Source of the DNA: Pollutibacter sp044353505
GTDB lineage: Bacteria > Bacteroidota > Bacteroidia > Chitinophagales > Chitinophagaceae
Reading direction: 5' to 3'
Length of the DNA: 64,000 bases
Assembly: GCA_044353505.1 (NCBI GenBank)
Contig: JBILBU010000001.1
Span: forward strand, 62,001-126,000
In this document: positions 7,781 through 17,337 of the stretch, piece by piece
How the letters are laid out: every line of letters begins with the position of its first letter
How positions within the stretch are numbered: position 1 is the stretch's first letter
The notes under the pieces: model-generated
Told to the model about the DNA's origin: nothing
The model's input: only the letters and a program-made list of their open reading frames with translations
The model's database searches: none
Program-made: the position numbers and the translations under genes

Positions 7781-9604
7781 ATGAGAAGCCTTGGCGTCAT
7801 ATTTTCATACATCAAAAAGTATCCAAAACTTGTGTTTGGATACTTTTCATTGAATATCCTATCAGCAATGTTTTCAGTTGTGTCCTTGGCGATGCTGGCG
7901 CCATTCCTTACACTCATCTTTGGGCTACAACAGGCTGGGTCGATCCAATCATCAAGATTTCGTCTGGGCCATTTGACCGACATGCTCTATGCCCAGTTGT
8001 CTACTCTCACCTCAGACGATCAGGGAAAAATTAAAGCGCTGGCCATTATCTGCGTGATCGTAGTGATTGCCATTGTACTAAAGAATATATTCCTGTATTG
8101 CTCACTCTATTTGCTAACTCCAATCAGGAACAGCATCATCAACGACATGAGAACCGACATGTTCCAAAAAATTCTAGAGCTCCCCGTTGGTTTTTTTAAT
8201 GAGCAGAGAAAAGGAGATATAATGAGTCGTCTTACCAACGATTTACAAGATGTAGAATTCTCCACCATAAGCTTCCTGGAAAGTTTTTTCAGGGAACCCA
8301 TCTTGATTTCTTTTTACCTCTTTGCCATGATCAGCTTAAGCCCTGAGCTTTCTCTTTTTCTTTTGTTGTTTCTGCCAATAGCAGGTCTTGTGATTGGAAG
8401 AATAGGAAGATCATTGAAAAAAGTATCTACCGGAGTGCAGGAAAAACTTGGAGAGATCCTGAGTACGATTGAAGAAACATTAGGTGGCATCAGGGTGGTG
8501 AAGGCCTTCAATGCAGAACAGCAACAGCTTGGAAGGTTTGTCAGAGAAAATACAGAACTTTTTAAAATAAAAAATCGTGCCATCAGAAAGCGCGACCTGG
8601 CGTCGCCAGTTTCAGAAACTTTGGGCATACTGGCAGTTTGCTCTGTCTTATACTACGGAGGAAGCCTGGTATTGAATCATAATTTTTCATTGAGCGGCCC
8701 CGACTTCCTCACCTTTATTGCCATTTTCACTCAGGTCATTAACCCCCTGAAAGCCTTTAGCACAGCCTCTTACAACATCCAACGGGGTGCTGCCAGCATT
8801 GAAAGAATTCAACGATTAATTACTGAGGAGCAAACGATAAAAGAAGATCCAAATCCAATACATATTCATTCTTTCAACCATGAAATTGAATTAAGAAATG
8901 TAGTCTTCGCTTATCCCGACAAAACAATACTCAATAAGATTAACCTCACAATTAAAAAAGGGCAAACCATTGCGTTGGTCGGTTCTTCGGGTGCAGGGAA
9001 ATCAACATTGGCAGACCTCATTCCCAGATTTCATGATGCCAGTTCGGGTGAGGTACTTATAGACGGGGTTGATATAAAAAAATATGCAATTAAAGATCTC
9101 AGAAACCTCATGGGAATTGTAACCCAAGATCCCATCTTGTTTAATGAGTCTGTCAAAGCCAATATCGCATTGGGCAACTTATCGGCATCAACTGAAAGTA
9201 TTATTGATGCTGCAAAGATTGCAAATGCACACAATTTTATCTTGAATAAAGAAAATGGGTATGATACCTTGGTGGGTGATCGTGGATCTAAACTGAGTGG
9301 TGGAGAGAGACAACGCATAACCATTGCTCGGGCTGTCTTAAAAAATCCACCAATCCTCATCCTTGATGAAGCCACTTCATCATTGGATACTGAAAGTGAA
9401 AAATGGGTTCAAGATGCTATCAATAATTTGATGAAGGACCGAACCAGCATTGTTATTGCACACAGGCTCTCAACCGTAAGGCATGCAGATGAAATCATCG
9501 TATTGCATGAGGGGAAAATTGCTGAGAGGGGTAAGCACGAAGACCTCATTCAACAAAAAGGGATATACAACAAGTTAGTTACCATGCAGGAAGTTCGGGG
9601 CTGA
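7781..9604 (+). CDS. MsbA-like ABC exporter (fused permease and ATPase)
   Basis: This 607-residue half-transporter has an N-terminal six-helix exporter domain (about residues 1-330) and a C-terminal nucleotide-binding domain. Walker A is GSSGAGKST, the signature is LSGGERQRITIARAV, Walker B is ILILDEATSSLD and the H-loop is IVIAHRLSTVRHAD. It should act as a homodimer in the inner membrane. MsbA flips lipid A core, and Bacteroidota carry several such proteins, so lipid or drug export are both possible. Start ATG 7781 is followed directly by a charged stretch and the first helix. It is convergent with the DksA-like gene. Confidence 0.9.
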   Translation: MRSLGVIFSYIKKYPKLVFGYFSLNILSAMFSVVSLAMLAPFLTLIFGLQQAGSIQSSRFRLGHLTDMLYAQLSTLTSDDQGKIKALAIICVIVVIAIVLKNIFLYCSLYLLTPIRNSIINDMRTDMFQKILELPVGFFNEQRKGDIMSRLTNDLQDVEFSTISFLESFFREPILISFYLFAMISLSPELSLFLLLFLPIAGLVIGRIGRSLKKVSTGVQEKLGEILSTIEETLGGIRVVKAFNAEQQQLGRFVRENTELFKIKNRAIRKRDLASPVSETLGILAVCSVLYYGGSLVLNHNFSLSGPDFLTFIAIFTQVINPLKAFSTASYNIQRGAASIERIQRLITEEQTIKEDPNPIHIHSFNHEIELRNVVFAYPDKTILNKINLTIKKGQTIALVGSSGAGKSTLADLIPRFHDASSGEVLIDGVDIKKYAIKDLRNLMGIVTQDPILFNESVKANIALGNLSASTESIIDAAKIANAHNFILNKENGYDTLVGDRGSKLSGGERQRITIARAVLKNPPILILDEATSSLDTESEKWVQDAINNLMKDRTSIVIAHRLSTVRHADEIIVLHEGKIAERGKHEDLIQQKGIYNKLVTMQEVRG

Positions 9605-9610
9605 CCTAAA

Positions 9611-10813
9611 TTATGCACCGCCGCTACCTGGCCTGTTCATGGTCATCTTGGCTTCCATGCTCAGGGTTGCGTGTGGAACAGCGCGCAGACGAGCCTTATC
9701 GATGAGTTTTCCTGTTACCCTACATATGCCATAGGTCTTGTTCTCAATCCTCATCATGGCCTTCTCTAGCTTCTCAATGAAATCAATTTGTCTGCTTGCC
9801 ATTTGGCTAAGCTGCTCACGTTCCATACTAAGGCTGCCATCTTCCATGGTCATGTATCGGCTATCAGAATCTTCTCCACTCATTGCATCTTTCCTGGTGA
9901 TTAGGCCATTCAGGTAGGCAAGCTCTTGCTTGGCAGCATTGAGCTTATTTTGAATAAGCTCCCTGAATTCCAACAACTCGGGATCGCTGTAACGTTGAGT
10001 TGGACCAGTATATTCAGCTGCTGCCCTTGGATCTAAAACAGACTTTGTGAATTCAGGCTCATATTTTCGAGTTGTCTTCGCAATGATTTTAGGCATCGCA
10101 ACGGGCTTAATATCTTTTTTGACCTCTTTTGCGCGTAGGGCCTTACGAATTTCAGTGGGACTTGCTGGCGGTTTACTTGTTTGAGCAAACCTGATTTCTG
10201 GGGCTATAAGCGGAATTTTTTTACCTGCCTTATTTGTAGCTGTCTTCGGAGGAATTCCTTTCGAAGGTGCACCCTTGGATGGAACAACGCCTTTCGATGG
10301 GACTGGCTTAACCGGTGAAGATTTTGCAACTGGAGCCTTAGGCTGCGGCTTTGTCGCAGCAGTAGGTTTTACTGATTTAGTAGGTACCGGCTTTTTTGCG
10401 GGTACTGCTTTTTTAGGTGCTTTTTTTGTGGGAGCAACTTTTGGAGCTACAACAGCCTTTTTAGCAGGTGCGGACTTCTTTACCGGAACCGCTTTTTTCA
10501 CTGGAGCTGCTTTTTTTGCCGGAGCTGGCTTTTTAGCCACAACTGCCTTTTTAGCAGGAGCTGCTTTTTTTGCCGGAACTGATTTTTTAGATACAACCGC
10601 TTTCTTTACAGGTGCAGCCTTCTTAACCGGTACCACTTTTTTCACTGGAGCTGCTTTTTTTGCCAAAGGTTTTGATTTTGAGTTTTTATTTACTGGTGCT
10701 TTTGCCGCTTTTTTTGCTGGTACAGCTTTTTTTGCAGGCGCTGCTTTTTTTGCAGGGGCTGCTTTTTTTACTGGCTTAGCTACTTTTTTGGGTGCTGTTT
10801 TTTTTGTTGCCAT
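9611..10813 (-). CDS. DksA/TraR-like protein with lysine/alanine/proline-rich histone-H1-like tail
   Basis: Residues 1 to about 190 are almost only K, A, P and V in tandem units such as PAKKAAPVKKA, strongly basic and like bacterial histone-H1-like proteins that coat nucleic acid. After a linker, about residues 275-400 form a coiled coil and C-terminal region of the DksA/TraR family: EREQLSQMASRQIDFIEKLE, then YGICRVTGKLIDKARLRAVP. In zinc-binding DksA four cysteines sit here; only Cys364 remains, so the zinc finger is lost. DksA homologues bind RNA polymerase through the secondary channel. The tail may tether the protein to DNA or RNA. The gene follows ileS by 5 bases on the same strand, so they are probably cotranscribed. 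Confidence 0.85.
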   Translation of the reverse strand: MATKKTAPKKVAKPVKKAAPAKKAAPAKKAVPAKKAAKAPVNKNSKSKPLAKKAAPVKKVVPVKKAAPVKKAVVSKKSVPAKKAAPAKKAVVAKKPAPAKKAAPVKKAVPVKKSAPAKKAVVAPKVAPTKKAPKKAVPAKKPVPTKSVKPTAATKPQPKAPVAKSSPVKPVPSKGVVPSKGAPSKGIPPKTATNKAGKKIPLIAPEIRFAQTSKPPASPTEIRKALRAKEVKKDIKPVAMPKIIAKTTRKYEPEFTKSVLDPRAAAEYTGPTQRYSDPELLEFRELIQNKLNAAKQELAYLNGLITRKDAMSGEDSDSRYMTMEDGSLSMEREQLSQMASRQIDFIEKLEKAMMRIENKTYGICRVTGKLIDKARLRAVPHATLSMEAKMTMNRPGSGGA

Positions 10814-10818
10814 AATCC

Positions 10819-13800
10819 TTACTCTTTGGTTATAAGATTGATCTTCAGTGTTTTACCATTAATCTCGGTATCAATCCCCTCAGATAATCCATGTTTCAGC
10901 AAGATGTGGTCAGCTAGAATTTCGGCGCAAATATATGGATTAAATTGTGTAAAAGCGGGGTCCAGCTCCGAATCAGACTGAATTTCAACAATTATCCTGT
11001 CTGTCAATTCAAGGTTTAGGTCTTTTCGCAACTTCTGAATCCTGTTCACCAACTCCCTGGCATTTCCCTCCATTTCGAGTTCAGGGGTCATAGACACGTC
11101 TAATGCCACGGTAAGCACACCCCGAGAAGCAACCATCCATCCTTGAACATCCTCGCTTTGAACCTCCACTTCGTCTCTTAATATCTCCACCAGCTCCCCA
11201 TCGACTAAGATGTCAATCCTCCCAATAGCCTCCAAGCTTCTTATTTGCTCCTGGGTCATTGCTGAGATTGCCGCGGCGGCAGACTTCATTTTAGCACCAA
11301 GTTTTTTGCCAAGCACCACAAAGTTGGCCTTGACCTTTTTTCTAATAAAATCATTATCTGCAGGCAGATATTCCATCTCCTTCACATTCACCTCAGCCAA
11401 GATTAGGCCTTCAATTCTTTTTAATTGTGCCTCCATAGCAGTCCCAGTAATTGGAATGAGTATCTTCTGCAAAGGTTGTCTGACCCTGATATTAACCTTT
11501 TTACGAATGGAGAGAACCAAAGAGCAAAGTTCGCGGGCTATAGCCATCCGCTCCTCCAATTCAAGATCAATCCATTCTTCTTGAGCTACTGGGAAATCGG
11601 TATGGTGAACAGACTCCGCAACTTCTTTTCCAGCCACTGAATTCAGATTCCGGAAAATGGTATCGGTGAAGAACGGCGATATTGGTGCTGCGAGTTTCAT
11701 CACAGTAACAAGGCAAGTATATAATGTTTGGTAAGCACTGATCTTATCGGTTTCATATTCACCTTTCCAGAACCGTCTTCTTGAGAGCCTTACATACCAG
11801 TTGCTGAGCAGCTCATCAACAAAATTATCAATAGCCCTACCAGCCATCGTTGGCTCGTAATCGTCCATGTGCTTGCTCACTTCTTTGACAAGGCTTTGCA
11901 AGCTTGATAAAATCCAGCGATCTATTTCAGGCCTTTCGTTGAATGGAACATCAGCCTCTTTGTACCTGAACCCATCAACATTGGCGTACAATACAAAAAA
12001 CTGGTAGCTGTTATAGAGCGTTCCGAAAAACTTACGCTGAACTTCTTTTATTCCCTCAAGGTCAAATTTGAGGTTGTCCCAAGGGGATGCGTTAGTAATA
12101 AGATACCACCTGGTGGCATCAGCGCCATAGGTATCAATGGTGCTAAAAGGATCCACCACATTGCCCAGGCGCTTACTCATCTTGTTGCCATTCTTGTCTA
12201 GCACCAATCCGTTTGAGACTACTGTTTTATAGGCCACCTGATCAAAAAGCAATACCCCTAGCGCATGGAGTGTATAAAACCAACCTCTTGTTTGATCTAC
12301 CCCCTCAGCAATAAAATCTGCAGGGAATGCCTTCCCTTGATCAATCATTTCCTTGTTCTCAAATGGATAATGCCATTGTGCGTATGGCATGGCGCCACTA
12401 TCAAACCATACATCGACCAGGTCTGGAACACGATGCATTGGCTTTCCAGAATCACTAACCAATACCACTTCATCAACAAACGGCTTATGGAGATCTGCCA
12501 ATCCTTTTTCAATGATGTCTTTATTAACTCCGTTGCCCAATGCTGCGGCGGCTTTTTTTATTTCGCTATTGAGCTCATCGATAGATCCTATGCAACGCAT
12601 TTCTGACCCATCTTCTGTTTTCCATATCGGCAGTGGTGTACCCCAGAACCTACTTCTACTCAGGTTCCAGTCGACCATATTCTCCAACCAGTTTCCAAAT
12701 CTTCCTTCACCGGTAGATTTTGGCTTCCATTGAATTTCCTTATTCAACTCAACCATTCTATCTTTTAATGCTGTGGTTTTGATGAACCAAGCATCAAGTG
12801 GATAGTAAAGTATTGGCTTATCCGTTCTCCAACAATGAGGATAACTGTGTTCGTATTTTTCTACCTTAAATGCCTTTCCTTCTTTCTTCAACTGAATGCA
12901 GATGTCTACATTGACATCAACATAATTTTCTTCATTCTTGTAATTCTTTACAAAACGATTGCTGAATTCACCGAGTCCATCAACAAATTTCCCCTCCCGA
13001 TCCACCAAGGTCAAGATACCCAGCCCGAATTTTTTTCCCACCTTATAATCGTCTGCACCAAATGCAGGCGCAGTATGCACAATACCTGTACCATCTTCTG
13101 TTGTAACGAAATCCCCGATGACCACTTTAAATGGATCTGCATCAGGAGCTGCTTCTTGAATCTGCAAAATACCATTTGCTGAAGAGGGCATGAGTTGGTC
13201 ATAGTACAAACCTTCAAGCTCACCCCCTTTGATTACCCCCAACAAACGCCATGGAATCAGTTTATCACCGAGTTTAAAGTCTTCTAGAGCAATTTCTTTT
13301 GCCTCCTCCTTGAAGTACTTAGACACCAATGCGGTTGCAATAATGACATGAATTGGATCTCCTGTATACGGATTAAAGCTCTCTATTAAAGCATATTCAA
13401 TTGAAGGACCAACCGTGAGGCCTAAGTTAGATGGCAGTGTCCACGGTGTAGTGGTCCATGCCATAAAGCAAACTGAATGGGGCAAAGCCACCAGTGCGCG
13501 AATTGCTTTAAAGCCTTTGTGTGCTGTATTTTTATCCGTATTGAGTTGAAATAATACAACAGCGGAGGTGTCTTTGACATCTTTGTATGTACCTGGCTGA
13601 TTGAGCTCGTGAGAGCTTAGTCCGGTTCCTGCAGCTGGTGAATAGGGCTGAATGCTAACACTCTGATAAAGCAGGCCTTTATCGTATAACCTTTTCAAGC
13701 ACCACCAAAGTGACTCGATGTATTCGTTTTCAAACGTGACGTAAGGTTTTTTTAGATCTACCCAATACCCCATCTTTTGGGTAATCTCATCCCACTTGTC

Positions 13801-14190
13801 TTTATAGCGCAACACAGCCTCACGGCATTTTTGATTGTACTCAGCAACTGATATTTTTTTGCCGATATCTTCTTTTGTAATGCCCAATTCCTTCTCAACC
13901 CCAAGCTCCACGGGAAGTCCATGGGTATCCCATCCTCCCTTACGCTTGACCTGAAAACCCTTCATCGTCTTATACCTGCATACAAGATCCTTCAGTGTTC
14001 TGGAGATCACATGATGAATCCCTGGCATTCCATTAGCACTTGGGGGGCCTTCAAAAAACACAAAAGGTGTAGCACCCTCCCTTTTTTGAATACTTTCCTC
14101 AAATGCACCCTCTGCTTCCCAAGTGGAAAGGATTTCACTTTCAAATGCCGGTAGGTTCAGTTGTTGATATTCTCTGTAAGTAGCCTTCAT
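10819..14190 (-). CDS. ileS: Isoleucyl-tRNA synthetase
   Basis: This class I synthetase charges tRNA-Ile and edits valine. At 1123 residues it is the longer, eukaryote-like type found in Bacteroidota. The HIGH-type motif is NGMPGIHHVISR near residue 55 and the KMSKR loop NKMSKRLGN near residue 670. Between them lie the editing domain with GTGIVHTAPAFGADD and the catalytic core blocks RGWFYTLHALG and DVWFDSGAMPY. The C-terminal anticodon-binding region is complete. The DksA-like gene follows after 5 bases. Such type II IleRS are often less sensitive to mupirocin in the literature; resistance here is not shown. Confidence 0.98.
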   Translation of the reverse strand: MKATYREYQQLNLPAFESEILSTWEAEGAFEESIQKREGATPFVFFEGPPSANGMPGIHHVISRTLKDLVCRYKTMKGFQVKRKGGWDTHGLPVELGVEKELGITKEDIGKKISVAEYNQKCREAVLRYKDKWDEITQKMGYWVDLKKPYVTFENEYIESLWWCLKRLYDKGLLYQSVSIQPYSPAAGTGLSSHELNQPGTYKDVKDTSAVVLFQLNTDKNTAHKGFKAIRALVALPHSVCFMAWTTTPWTLPSNLGLTVGPSIEYALIESFNPYTGDPIHVIIATALVSKYFKEEAKEIALEDFKLGDKLIPWRLLGVIKGGELEGLYYDQLMPSSANGILQIQEAAPDADPFKVVIGDFVTTEDGTGIVHTAPAFGADDYKVGKKFGLGILTLVDREGKFVDGLGEFSNRFVKNYKNEENYVDVNVDICIQLKKEGKAFKVEKYEHSYPHCWRTDKPILYYPLDAWFIKTTALKDRMVELNKEIQWKPKSTGEGRFGNWLENMVDWNLSRSRFWGTPLPIWKTEDGSEMRCIGSIDELNSEIKKAAAALGNGVNKDIIEKGLADLHKPFVDEVVLVSDSGKPMHRVPDLVDVWFDSGAMPYAQWHYPFENKEMIDQGKAFPADFIAEGVDQTRGWFYTLHALGVLLFDQVAYKTVVSNGLVLDKNGNKMSKRLGNVVDPFSTIDTYGADATRWYLITNASPWDNLKFDLEGIKEVQRKFFGTLYNSYQFFVLYANVDGFRYKEADVPFNERPEIDRWILSSLQSLVKEVSKHMDDYEPTMAGRAIDNFVDELLSNWYVRLSRRRFWKGEYETDKISAYQTLYTCLVTVMKLAAPISPFFTDTIFRNLNSVAGKEVAESVHHTDFPVAQEEWIDLELEERMAIARELCSLVLSIRKKVNIRVRQPLQKILIPITGTAMEAQLKRIEGLILAEVNVKEMEYLPADNDFIRKKVKANFVVLGKKLGAKMKSAAAAISAMTQEQIRSLEAIGRIDILVDGELVEILRDEVEVQSEDVQGWMVASRGVLTVALDVSMTPELEMEGNARELVNRIQKLRKDLNLELTDRIIVEIQSDSELDPAFTQFNPYICAEILADHILLKHGLSEGIDTEINGKTLKINLITKE

Positions 14191-14219
14191 ACTGTTTTCA
14201 AAGGCAGCAAAGATAGAAG

Positions 14220-14350
14220 AAAGTTGAGAGAGTTGAGAAAGTTGAGAGAGTTGAGGTGCTTAAACTTGAAACACTCAACTCTCTCAACAGGCCGCAGGCC
14301 ACTCAACTTTCGCAACTCTTTCAACAGGCCGCAGGCCACTCAACTCCCTA
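14220..14350. repeat. Compound intergenic repeat: heptad words, inverted arms and a 24-bp direct repeat
   Basis: Left arm (14222-14255) repeats gttgaga/gttgag words. The right side (about 14274-14289) carries the complement, ctcaactctctcaac, so the arms can form a long hairpin. A 24-base unit containing caggccgcaggcc occurs twice, at 14285-14308 and 14322-14345, 37 bases apart. The 18-base stretch at 14223-14240 is identical to 3268-3285. It lies between the end of the HmuY-like gene and the start of ileS and may serve as a terminator for the haem operon or be a mobile small repeat. Confidence 0.7.
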
Positions 14351-14358
14351 AACCTTCC

Positions 14359-15039
14359 TTAAAGCACTGTATCGTCTACCAACTTCTTTGAGCCATCATC
14401 CTGGTAGGTGTACCTAAACTTGTAGTACCGCTGTTTGCTTATCTTATCATTATCTGGAGCTGAAGGATCTGGCGTAACGCCTCCTTTGTAGTAATTAAGG
14501 ATTTCTACAATGGCATACTTTCCACTGGCGGTTCTAATGACCAATACCCTTCCAGGAATTGGGGTAATGAGGTTTTGCTGTCCGTTATAAACATACCAAC
14601 CCTTATTACTTCCTGTGGCAATTGCCATCGTCGGTGAATTATCAACCTTAAATATTGAGTCTGCAGGCACTGCAGTGAGGTCGGTGAATGTGCCAGTGTA
14701 AACAAAAGCTCCGCCACCACCGGGTCCGCTTGTACCGCCATTGACTATAATTGTTGTTCCTCTAAACCCAATATCCCATTTCAATGAGTTCGAATCCGCT
14801 AAAGCAATAACTGCATTATCTTCCAAACTATATAAGGTGAACTTCCCAGCACCAGCAGGTTGACCGTTTGATAAAACTGGCTGACCATCGAGATACACAA
14901 TAGTATCAGCGGCAAGATCACTCACCGTTACTTGATAAATGGTAGATTCATCCACTGGCGCATCATCTTTTTTACAAGATTGCAATAAAAAAAACGAGGC
15001 CAAAACAACTCCGAAAATACGTACACTTTTCATGTTCAT
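14359..15039 (-). CDS. HmuY-like haem-binding lipoprotein
   Basis: A lipobox (FFLLQSC) near residue 21 followed by KKDD predicts a surface or periplasmic lipoprotein. The rest resembles the HmuY family, beta-rich haem-capturing proteins that pass haem to a TonB receptor. Family-like blocks are LKWDIGFRGTTIIVNGGTSG in the middle and YYKFRYTY near the end. Length is 226 residues; ATG at 15033 two codons later is an equally good start. It follows a TonB receptor gene on the same strand by 16 bases, the same gene arrangement as hmuRY of Porphyromonas. I cannot point to haem-ligand residues with certainty, so other ligands remain possible. Confidence 0.82.
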   Translation of the reverse strand: MNMKSVRIFGVVLASFFLLQSCKKDDAPVDESTIYQVTVSDLAADTIVYLDGQPVLSNGQPAGAGKFTLYSLEDNAVIALADSNSLKWDIGFRGTTIIVNGGTSGPGGGGAFVYTGTFTDLTAVPADSIFKVDNSPTMAIATGSNKGWYVYNGQQNLITPIPGRVLVIRTASGKYAIVEILNYYKGGVTPDPSAPDNDKISKQRYYKFRYTYQDDGSKKLVDDTVL

Positions 15040-15055
15040 TTTATTTATGATTGAT

Positions 15056-17134
15056 TTAAAAATTGACTTGTATATCTAGATATCCCACCCTACCTGGGTT
15101 TCCTGGCAGAAACTGAATATCCTTATAGTTCAACACATTGTCTACCCCTCCCATTATCCTGCATTTTTTATTGATTGAAAAACCAGCACTCATGTTAAGC
15201 TGGAGATAGCCGCTGGCATATTCGTCACTCCTGTTAATCAATCCATTTCCATCCAGATCAGTAGTACCCCATCTGCTGCGATATATTAACCGGGTTGTAG
15301 CAAACATGCCCGATGCATGTTCATAGCTAAGCTTAAGGTTGGCATTGTGTCTTGACCGGTTGGGCAATCCTCCGTAGTCTGCAATGGTCATGCGGTAAAC
15401 TTGTCCACTTTGAAGATCCCTTTGAAAGACGCTCCCCTTCCTGATGTTAGCCAACGCATCCTTATCCGCCGTATATAAAAACTGATAGCCCGCCTTCGCC
15501 GTTATTGTTTTAGTTATATTTTTTTCTAGGTCGACTTCAACACCTTGGGTAAGTGCGCGATTGATATTGAAATAACTGAATATTTGTCCGCCGTTTTTTT
15601 TGTACGCAATCACATCCGTCAAGATCATGTTGGTGAGGTCGTTTCTAAACAAGTTCACAGAGCCCTTTAATGCTGTGGCAATCTTAAACTTAATGCCGGC
15701 ATTAATACCACCAGAAACCTCTGGATTTAACCTGCCAACCCTGCCAGCCAGAGAAGTTGTTTCTTGAATTAACTGAGCATCCTGCATTCGTTTTAATTCC
15801 TGTAAAGCCACCTGAGCCCCAAACACAGAATAAGAGCCAGCCGCGAGGTTGGTAAAGTTTAAATAGAGCTGGCGAAAATCAGGAGCCTTGAACCCTCTGC
15901 CATAAGAGAGGTTGATTGAAACATTATCGCTCAGGCGATATTGCAATGCAGCCTTTGGACTCCAAACAGATGAGTATGCTTTATTCGCATCAAAACGAAA
16001 ACCACCAATGATGGTTAATTTCTTGTTGAGTTTTTCTTCGTGTTGAAGAAAAAAGTAAGCGATCGAATTCTGACGTTTGGTCGACAATGAATCGTAGCGA
16101 TTTGAACTGACAGACTCGTCAATGATGCCTGCACCGGCATTGAAGGAAGATTGTTCTCTGATCTGCCAATCTGTTTGGTTTTCAATCCTTCTGAAATCCT
16201 GCTTAAACCTGTCGTCATAGCCCCCCTCCGTTTCTTTCACGCTAAGTTCTTGTACCGCCTTAAAGCCTGTTAGATATCCCCTGATGGTAGTGGTCAATCT
16301 AGGCGAAAACCGATGCTGAAGGTGTGGCGTTATGTTGTATTCATTTGTTCTCTCAAAACCATTCGAAATAATAATGGCAGAGCCATTCTGAACAGCAATT
16401 TCATTTTTAATATCGGTATTGTTATGGCGATACCCCACCCCCATTTTCCATTTTTCATTCAGCTTATGATTTACATTCACATGCTGTGTAGACCTCCAAT
16501 AGGGCTCTACAGTCTGCTGTATTGAATTCGGCTTTAGGCTATACCCTTCAGATCTGTTGTAATTGAATCCGCCTTGTATATCCGTTTTATTCAAGCGCCG
16601 AGAAAAATTAAAAGACCCATCAACAGTATTGAACTTGGCGTAACGGAGATTCGCATCAGTTTTATGTTGCCCTGCCCTATCCGTAATAATATTTACTACT
16701 CCCCCCATCGCTTCAGACCCATATAAACTTGAAGAAGGCCCTTTGATGATTTCAATTTTTACAATGTTGCGAATGGTTAATCTCGACAGGTCAAATACAC
16801 CACCAGTTCTTCCAATCAAGGGCTCACCATCGAGCAATATCAGGGTATACTCGGAGGATAATCCCTGAACCTGAATTCCCTTGCCAAAATTATCAACCAC
16901 CATGATTCCTGTCTGTTCAGACAAAATATCATGCAACCTCAACGATCCGCTTTGATACAGCGTTTTAGAGGATATAATGGAAGCAGGGATGGCAACATTT
17001 CCCAATAATCGTGGAGACCGGGTGGCAGTAACCACCACTTCATCGATTGACTTCAAGGCCACAGAATCTACCTGCTCTTGAGCGACAGAAAAGACAGACA
17101 AGCTGATAAACAATAGGGTAATCCCTAACCTCAT
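15056..17134 (-). CDS. TonB-dependent outer-membrane receptor, probable haem/iron uptake (HmuR-like)
   Basis: This 692-residue protein has a Sec signal peptide ending VFSVAQ, a plug domain (ILSEQTGIMVVDNFGKG, then IEIIKGPSSSLYGSEAMGG) and a 22-strand barrel ending in aromatic IQVNF. It imports a ligand across the outer membrane with energy from TonB. A TonB-box-like segment (IDEVVVTATRS) follows the signal peptide, without a carboxypeptidase-like extension. It is upstream of the HmuY-like lipoprotein gene in one operon and downstream of an AraC regulator gene, so haem or an iron chelate is the likely cargo. The ligand is inferred from context. Confidence 0.88.
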   Translation of the reverse strand: MRLGITLLFISLSVFSVAQEQVDSVALKSIDEVVVTATRSPRLLGNVAIPASIISSKTLYQSGSLRLHDILSEQTGIMVVDNFGKGIQVQGLSSEYTLILLDGEPLIGRTGGVFDLSRLTIRNIVKIEIIKGPSSSLYGSEAMGGVVNIITDRAGQHKTDANLRYAKFNTVDGSFNFSRRLNKTDIQGGFNYNRSEGYSLKPNSIQQTVEPYWRSTQHVNVNHKLNEKWKMGVGYRHNNTDIKNEIAVQNGSAIIISNGFERTNEYNITPHLQHRFSPRLTTTIRGYLTGFKAVQELSVKETEGGYDDRFKQDFRRIENQTDWQIREQSSFNAGAGIIDESVSSNRYDSLSTKRQNSIAYFFLQHEEKLNKKLTIIGGFRFDANKAYSSVWSPKAALQYRLSDNVSINLSYGRGFKAPDFRQLYLNFTNLAAGSYSVFGAQVALQELKRMQDAQLIQETTSLAGRVGRLNPEVSGGINAGIKFKIATALKGSVNLFRNDLTNMILTDVIAYKKNGGQIFSYFNINRALTQGVEVDLEKNITKTITAKAGYQFLYTADKDALANIRKGSVFQRDLQSGQVYRMTIADYGGLPNRSRHNANLKLSYEHASGMFATTRLIYRSRWGTTDLDGNGLINRSDEYASGYLQLNMSAGFSINKKCRIMGGVDNVLNYKDIQFLPGNPGRVGYLDIQVNF

Positions 17135-17337
17135 GGAGTTTAATTAGAGGGCAAATTTCGCCAAGTTGGTCATGCGGATTATCATGGGATTGTCAGATAA
17201 GTGAGTGCATGAAACTTATGACAAAGGGGTGACAAAGCAAGCGGAGAACTGATGACTAAGCGTTACAGAAAAATTGGTGAAAAATGAGCTTGATGGCAGT
17301 ATGCTACTTAGAAAAAGTCATCGTCGAACTAAAAAAA

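Noticed and set aside
10275..10835. 186-residue plus-strand frame rich in F, A, G and T
   Set aside because: It is the antisense of the lysine/alanine/proline repeat tract of the DksA-like gene; the repetitive composition keeps all frames open.
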